Positions 58,453 to 64,000 of a stretch of 64,000 nucleotides of DNA are shown here, one piece after another (the stretch's first letter is position 1; every line of letters begins with the position of its first letter). The notes beneath the pieces are model-generated. The model ran no database searches, had not been told where the DNA came from, and worked only from the letters and a program-made list of their open reading frames with translations. The translations under genes were made by a program, and so were the position numbers. Source of the stretch: Lunularia cruciata (taxonomy: Eukaryota; Streptophyta; Marchantiopsida; Lunulariales; Lunulariaceae); assembly GCA_948567375.1 (NCBI GenBank), contig OX419759.1:38158593-38222592 (forward strand). The letters are read 5' to 3'.

Positions 58453-59000
58453 TTGATCAATTGTAGAACCACAAACCAGATGCCGAGTAGATTGATTATG
58501 GTACATGACCAATGCGCTTTAGAGAACAAACACATTCTCCAACAGAGATTCTTTCAATTATGGATTGAAACCAACAGAAGAGATAGCCAAGTAAAAATCC
58601 TCGCTAGTCAATTGAGTAACCTTAGTATTGGAATAAACTATTCCTCAATCATTACCAAGATTATTTGTTGTTTGCCACAAGCTTATTGCCTAATAATAGC
58701 CGCATGGAATAATATAGATGAAGATGAGGAGTAGCAATCCATTGAAAGACTCACTACAAGGCTGCTCAAGGAAGAAACCTTGGACATATGTAGAGAGGAC
58801 AAAGAAGAGAGTTCAAGGGAGAGAGCCTTTCTTGATGTTGATAGAAGAAGCATGAGAGGTAGCAACAATGGTGAGACTCAAAAGAAGATTGACATTTTTG
58901 AACTGAAGAAGAGAACAAGATGCAACAATTGCAAAAAGAAGGAGCATTGAGCAAGAGAATGCAAAGGTGAGCATAACCTCCCAAGAAGAAAGCTACACAA
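58453..59000 (+). pseudogene. Copia gag remnant
   Basis: It reads ILASQLSNLSIGINYSSIITKIICCLP, then AWNNIDEDE and LTTRLLKEE, the usual UBN2-type copia gag pattern. The nucleocapsid knuckle is C-NN-C-KKKE-H-(stop)-ARE-C near 58919-58960: the residue after His is TGA where TGG would fit, so it is broken inside the knuckle. Confidence 0.78.
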
Positions 59001-59099
59001 TGCGACTCATCCTAGAAATCACACCAATACTCTAATGACATAGAGTATTGCATTTGCTGCTAGTTCTAGCAATGCCACAAGTATCGATATCTAAACAAT

Positions 59100-59460
59100 G
59101 ATGTTTGGTATGTTGATGGAGGAGCTTCAAAGCTCATGATCGATAGACGAGAGTAGTTCCAATATTTCAAGAAGATTGAAGAAGGAACATGGCCCATATA
59201 TGTTGTTGATGATCAAAAGGTTTGGGTTGTTAGAGTGGGAGACATCCTAATTTCTTGTAAGGTTGGTGCAAGAAGACAAGGAATCATCAGAGGTGTTCTC
59301 TACATTTTAGAGTTGAGTGCAAGCTATTCAATATCGGTCAAGTAGCAGACAAAGGCATTCAAATCACCTACATCAAAGAGTGCTACTACATGGAGAAAGA
59401 TGGAGTTGTGGTGATGAAGTGTGCTTGCGATTCAAAGCTCTACAGACTTCATATTAGAGT
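59100..59460 (+). pseudogene. Copia protease remnant
   Basis: WYVDGGASKLMI starts at 59106 and corresponds to the copia protease active site W-x-x-D-S/T-G-A-S. The residue after the catalytic Asp is Gly here, and a TAG follows soon after, so it is inactive. Confidence 0.7.
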
Positions 59461-59559
59461 TCCAAGATAGGTAACATTTCCCAAGCAAGCTCAATTGTTG
59501 CAAGCGATGGGGAGAGTGATAAGCTAAAAAAGCATAAGCAATGTCAGAAGTTAGATATT

Positions 59560-60440
59560 GAACTTTGGCATCAAAGACTTGGCCATCTCAATCTTACTTA
59601 CATTAAGAAAATGGAGAAAGAAGGACTAGTAGAAGGTCTCTATTTGAAACCAAAAGAGCATGGTAGTAAAAAGTCTTTCTACTATGATGGAAGTGCTCTA
59701 AGGAAGTAGTATAGATTACCCTTTGGAAAATCCAATGATAGTAGAGGCATTACAAGGTTGGAGAGTTTTTCATGGTGATATTTGTGGTCCTATGAGCATG
59801 AGCTCAATAGGAAGATCAAGATATTATCTCCTTTTAAAGGATGATATTAGTGGTTTAGATTTGTATTTTTCCTTGAAAGAGAAGTCAAAAACTCTCTCTT
59901 GCTTCAAACAACTTCACACATATGTAGAAACTCAATGTGGCATGAAGATCAAGAGAGGTATATCTGAAAGAGGAGGTGAATACATTGGAAAGGATTTGCT
60001 ATTTTTGTATAGAGTGTTGGATTAGTCCTTGAACTCTCAACACCTTACTAACGCCTTACACACTTGAGCAAAATGGTATCTTGGAGAGAGATCATAAAAT
60101 AGTGTTTGAAGTAGCAAGAAGCATGTTGCTTTCTAGCAAGTTGCCTAAAGAGTTGTGGGCAAAAGCAATGGGAGTTACACATGTTTTGAATAGAGTTTTA
60201 TAGAAAACTCCTTACAAGCTTTGACATGGAGCAAACCATAAGTTACACATTTGAGAACTTTTGGTTACTTAGATTTGTGCACACCACAAAGGGTCAAAGA
60301 AAGAAGTTTGATCCAAAGGAACAAGAGATGTCTTTTGTTGGATATAGTTCAAAATCCAAAGCCTTTAGATTGTTGGATCAAAAGAAGAACAAGATATGTG
60401 AAAGTAGGGATCTCAAGTTAAGAGAGGAGCAACCTAATCA
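59560..60440 (+). pseudogene. Copia GAG-pre-integrase and integrase remnant
   Basis: LWHQRLGHLNLTYIKKME (H of the zinc-binding HHCC motif) near 59570, then VFHGDICGPM (first catalytic Asp) near 59770. YYLLLKDDISG follows, then ISERGGEYIGKD (catalytic Glu region) near 59965. A stop at 60024 and a shift near 60220 interrupt it before the C-terminal FGYSSKSKAFRLLD-like segment. Confidence 0.8.
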
Positions 60441-60754
60441 TTGATGATTACAAGTGCTAAACTTAGACACAGATTATCTTCAAGAGAGATGAAGAGAAAC
60501 CCAATGCTAGAATGAGCATTGATAAGATAGAAGTTGATTCAAAGTCTCCACAAGCTTTTAAGGAGTCTACAAAGCAGAATACAAAAGAATTAACAAGTGA
60601 GACTAGCAACTGTCCACTTCAAGAAGAAATTGAGTGCAATCAAGAACCTAATCCACAAATGAACTCAACATCAATCACTCAAGATGGAGAAAATTGTAGA
60701 AGTGTGAGAATGAGAAGATCACCACAAAGACTTGGTGAGTGGGACTATGGTAAC

Positions 60755-61543
60755 ACATCTTATGCTTGCATTGTTGCAATTAAGATTGAAGGATAAGATG
60801 TAAATCCAAAGCTTGTTCATTTCAAAGATGCAATGCAATCACTTGAGTGGGTGAAGGCCATGGATGGGGAATTAAAGTCATTGAAATAGAACAAGACTTG
60901 GACGCTAAACACATTGCATGAAGAGAGAAAATCATCTTATGCTTGCATTGTTGCAATGAAGATTGAAGGAAGAGATGTAGATTCAAAGCTTGTTCATTTC
61001 AAAGATGCAATGCAATTACTTAAGTAGGTGAGGGCTATGGATGTGGAATTAAAGCTTTGAAGCAAAACAAGACTTAGAAGCTAATAGCATTGCATGAAGA
61101 GAGAAAAGCAATCCAATATACATGGGTTTTTAGAACCAAGCTTGATGCTAAGAGTAACATCTCATGACACAAAGCTAGACTTATAGCCAAGAGATATTCA
61201 CAACTAGCAAGAATAGACTAGAGCAAGACTTGGAAGCTAACAACATTGAATGAAAGGATAAAAACAATCAAATTTAAGTGCATTTATAGAACTAAGCTTG
61301 ATGCTAAGGGTAACATCTCAAGGCACAAGGCTAGACTAGTTGCCAAGGGATATTCACAGCTTGCCAAGAATAGACTATGAGGAGAAATTTTCTCCAATAG
61401 TTAAGTTTAATTTGATCATATTTTTTCTTTCACTTGTTGTAGCAAAAAACATAGAGATAACAACATTTGACATCAAGAAAAATTTTCTTAGAGGAGATTT
61501 GCATGAGGAAATTTACATGGAGTAGTCACAAGGATACATAGAA
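60755..61543 (+). pseudogene. Copia reverse transcriptase start with internal tandem duplications
   Basis: RVT_2-type N-terminus: WVKAMDGELKSL, TKLDAKGNISRHKARLVAKGYSQ, then DYEEKFSPIVKFN and ITTFDIKKNFLRGDLHEEIYMEQ. Two blocks are duplicated in tandem: period about 178 bp (60755 and 60933) and about 156 bp (61069 and 61225). The frame is broken by several stops; RT motifs past YMEQ are lost to the element 4 insertion. Confidence 0.8.
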
Positions 61544-61978
61544 TGTAGAAGACAAAGAAGAGAAATAGGACAATTGAAGATAAGAATGGAAATCACTTTG
61601 GAAATATTAAAGTGAAGGAAACTCCAAATACCTAAAATGAGCTTGGATTTGTATTTATGACAAATCAACATATGGCTCTTGAAAAGCTTCCCTCCCAATC
61701 CGCCTTCTTGGAGTGCAAGCTAAGTTATTCAATAAGTTGCCAAGGAAGCATCTTGGCTTACAAGCTAAGCTAGCCATTAACTTCATGTGTAAGTTTACAA
61801 ATCCTTAGAAGGTACCTAAAAGCTTCACACTATGAATCTTCCTAAGTGCTTTTGGAACATTTGACCAAGATGTTTCGTAAATACTTCTAGAACATTCTTA
61901 GAATTCCTAACTATATTTGACTTATTTTATTAACTTATTATTCTATGCTAACTCGTTTACTAACTTTATATTATTGCA
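61544..61978 (-). repeat. Diverged 3' LTR of element 4
   Basis: About 435 bp. The plus strand starts TGTAGAAGACAAAGAAGAG and ends TATATTATTGCA, aligning with TGTAAAAGACC...ATTGTTACA of LTR A-D. It keeps the AGCTTCC-type blocks only in part but retains TTCTAGAACATTC near 61887. Confidence 0.8.
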
Positions 61979-64000
61979 TATTCCTCCACTACTAGTTGGT
62001 GATGTCCTTGTTGCCATGGAATCTTCAAACTCTTGGATGGCCATTTGTGCATTGTGGAGATGAGAAAAGGGCTCCTATGTGATATCATGAAGAGGATATC
62101 CTTTCCAAAGGACCTTATATTCCTTGTGTCATTGGTGGCCACATTGGATGTTGCAACGTGCAAGTATATGATCAAATTTGTATTCCTCATGATTGTTGAC
62201 AAGGATGGGAGGACAAGGGAGTTGGACACGAGTGGAAAAGGAAGAGAGATTAGAAACAAAGGGTTTTAACTTGGAAACATGAAAGATAGGATGGATTTTC
62301 ATATGACTATGCAAGGCCAATTAATACGCAATTGGAGAAATGAAACATCAAATGGACCTATCCAATAATTAAGAGTAAGTTTTTGAACTTGGATATCAAG
62401 TAAGAGAAGAAGGTTACTAGAAGAAAGCATGACCTTATCACCTTGTTGAAAGATGAGATGTTGATTAGTATATTACTTTTGCCCATTTTGAGCAATGAGA
62501 AGATGATACTTGGCTTGGTGTAAGGATTTAGATATTATCGACAAGAAAGTGGAAGTATGAGGAATGTGAGATGGTAGTATAGCACAAAAGGAATTTGGAA
62601 CAAGTGGGTCTTGCCCAAAATTAAGGAAGTAGGTAGAGAACACAATGCTTGCCTGCTTTGACTATTGTAGGTGAACTTGGTAGTTGCAAGACAAATATCT
62701 CAATTGGTATGGTGGATGTTGAAAAAAGGCACAGAGCATATCTTCTAAGGTAAAATTGGCCTATTTAGATTGCCCATCAATTTGAGGATGATAATCCATA
62801 GATAAAGCAAATTGGGTGCTAATTAGCTTGAAGAGTGTTTGCCAAGATTTATTAATAAATCAAGGATCATTGTTAGAGATGAGAACCTTGGCATTGTATG
62901 GTCTTGGAAACAATATCAAAGTAAATCTTGGCTACTATTGGAGCATTCATAGTGTGTCAAGTGAATTTACTTGCTAATTTTATCAACAAACACCACAATG
63001 GTGGTATGGCCCTAATCTATTTTGGGCAAGGATGTGATGAGGTCAAGATTGGCAAGTTCTCATCAAGCAATTGGAATAAGAAGTGGTTGAAGTAGTCCAC
63101 ATGGTTGTTGGTTATTGATCTTGTTGTGTGGTAATTCTCACAAGATCAAACAAACTCTCAAACTTCTTGTGCCATGTTTGGCCACCATCAATGACATTGT
63201 AGCATACTCAAGATTTTTTCCACCCAAACAACCACCATTTGTAAGTCATGGGCTTCTTGAAGCCACATAAGTTGGAAGTCATCTATAACAAGACCATAGA
63301 TCCTATTCTCATAAAATAAAAGGCACTCCTTGAAGAAAAATGTTATACTCCTTATCATGCACTATAAGACAACTTTGTACCATTCAATAAAAAATTGACC
63401 TCTATATGTACCTTTGAGTTGGTTGACACCATGATTATTGCTAATATCATGGAAGATTCAAGAAGAACCTTCAAATCATGATGTTGTGATAGTGCATCAA
63501 GAATTACATAGAAATTACCAGATTTGTACTCAATTTTGATATCAAAAGATTATTGTTATTCCTCCCATCATTGATGTTGACTCTTCATCGGCTCCAAATG
63601 TAAGATCTATAACAAAGGTTTATGATTAGTGTGAATGATCACTTGTTTCTCCAAGAGATAAAACATTTATGGTATATAACATTACTAATTGTTCTCAATC
63701 TCAATTAAAATGATTATTTTAAGTTATTTAGTCAGCAAGACACAATGGCAATAGGACATAAGCCATCTGGAAATTCTTATTACAATGGCAAAGTTAGAAA
63801 CATCAAAATCAACCACACAAGGTAGTTTAGGATCATATGGTTGGAATATGGGTTGTGAGGACACCATCTGCTTCAAATACTTGAATGCTTCTTTATGCTT
63901 TTTGATCCATGCAAAACTTGACTTCTTCTCCAAGAGATCATTCAATTATTTAATATAGTCACATGAGCATAATAGTGGATGAATCAGAAGTAAAATCTTG
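61979..64000 (-). pseudogene. Element 4 pol remnant (chromodomain, integrase, RNase H)
   Basis: Minus frames: IHPIFHVSKLKPF (about 62250-62310), a chromodomain remnant up to about 62040, integrase core pieces (62400-63100) and RNase H with VVDFDVSN at about 63800. Many stops and deletions relative to element 2; not functional. Confidence 0.78.

Larger units (their letters stand above)
58441..61543 (+). mobile_element. Ty1/copia element, decayed, truncated by element 4
   Basis: Plus-strand order gag, protease, integrase, RT is the copia order. The RT stops at IYMEQSQGYIE where the LTR of chromovirus element 4 begins (61544), so the 3' end is displaced or lost. The 5' LTR was not identified with confidence; 58441 is simply where gag-like coding begins. 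Confidence 0.8.
61544..64000 (-). mobile_element. Chromovirus element 4, old copy, truncated by window edge
   Basis: Same family as elements 1-3 but much more diverged. It has a 3' LTR (61544-61978), a polypurine tract, chromodomain and integrase C-terminus (about 62030-62330), integrase, and RNase H (63724-63945 reads QPYDPKLPCVVDFDVSN). It runs off the right edge. It inserted into the copia RT; the left flank TAGAA (61539-61543) is the expected half of the target duplication. Confidence 0.85.

Overview
This is nuclear DNA of a land plant. The evidence is GT-AG spliced genes for plant-type proteins (eL21, NTF2, a plastid shikimate-kinase-like protein), a telo-box beside a ribosomal protein gene, and plant-type Ty3/gypsy chromoviruses and Ty1/copia elements. 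Short introns, AT-rich spacers and an animal-like SLC7/LAT amino acid transporter would fit a bryophyte or another seed-free plant, but that placement is inference.

Layout. 1-12.0 kb is a nested retrotransposon cluster. A plus-strand chromovirus (element 3) sits in an older LTR of a second family. It was itself invaded by two minus-strand relatives: element 1, cut by the left window edge, and element 2, complete at 4723-10369 with 426-bp LTRs and a perfect AGCTT target duplication. 12-21.8 kb is AT-rich decayed repeat DNA with a PIF/Harbinger transposase relic, a TA/TC microsatellite and a cluster of CCGTAAA motifs. 21.8-36.3 kb is a gene island: an intronless SKL1-like gene (+), a four-exon 120-aa membrane protein gene (-), RPL21 (-), a possible three-exon small gene (-) and NTF2 (-). 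36.5-47 kb is repeat-rich, with fragments of a third gypsy lineage and a decayed element of the second LTR family that contains a solo LTR of its own family. 47.4-56.5 kb holds a 12-exon SLC7/LAT-like transporter (+) and a 4-exon plastid-targeted ABM-like protein gene (+). 58.4-64 kb is a decayed copia element interrupted by an old copy of the same chromovirus family (element 4).

The host genes are unrelated housekeeping or metabolic functions and form no pathway or operon. The most notable non-gene signals are: arrays of perfect heat-shock-element motifs in U3 of every chromovirus LTR; antiparallel self-nesting of that family; a pol frame that continues in phase through the polypurine tract into U3; a three-unit peptide repeat between protease and RT; and two adjacent perfect hairpins in a transporter intron, with one loop complementary to the apex of the other. 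All exon models were read by eye from splice signals and frame continuity; no database search was possible.
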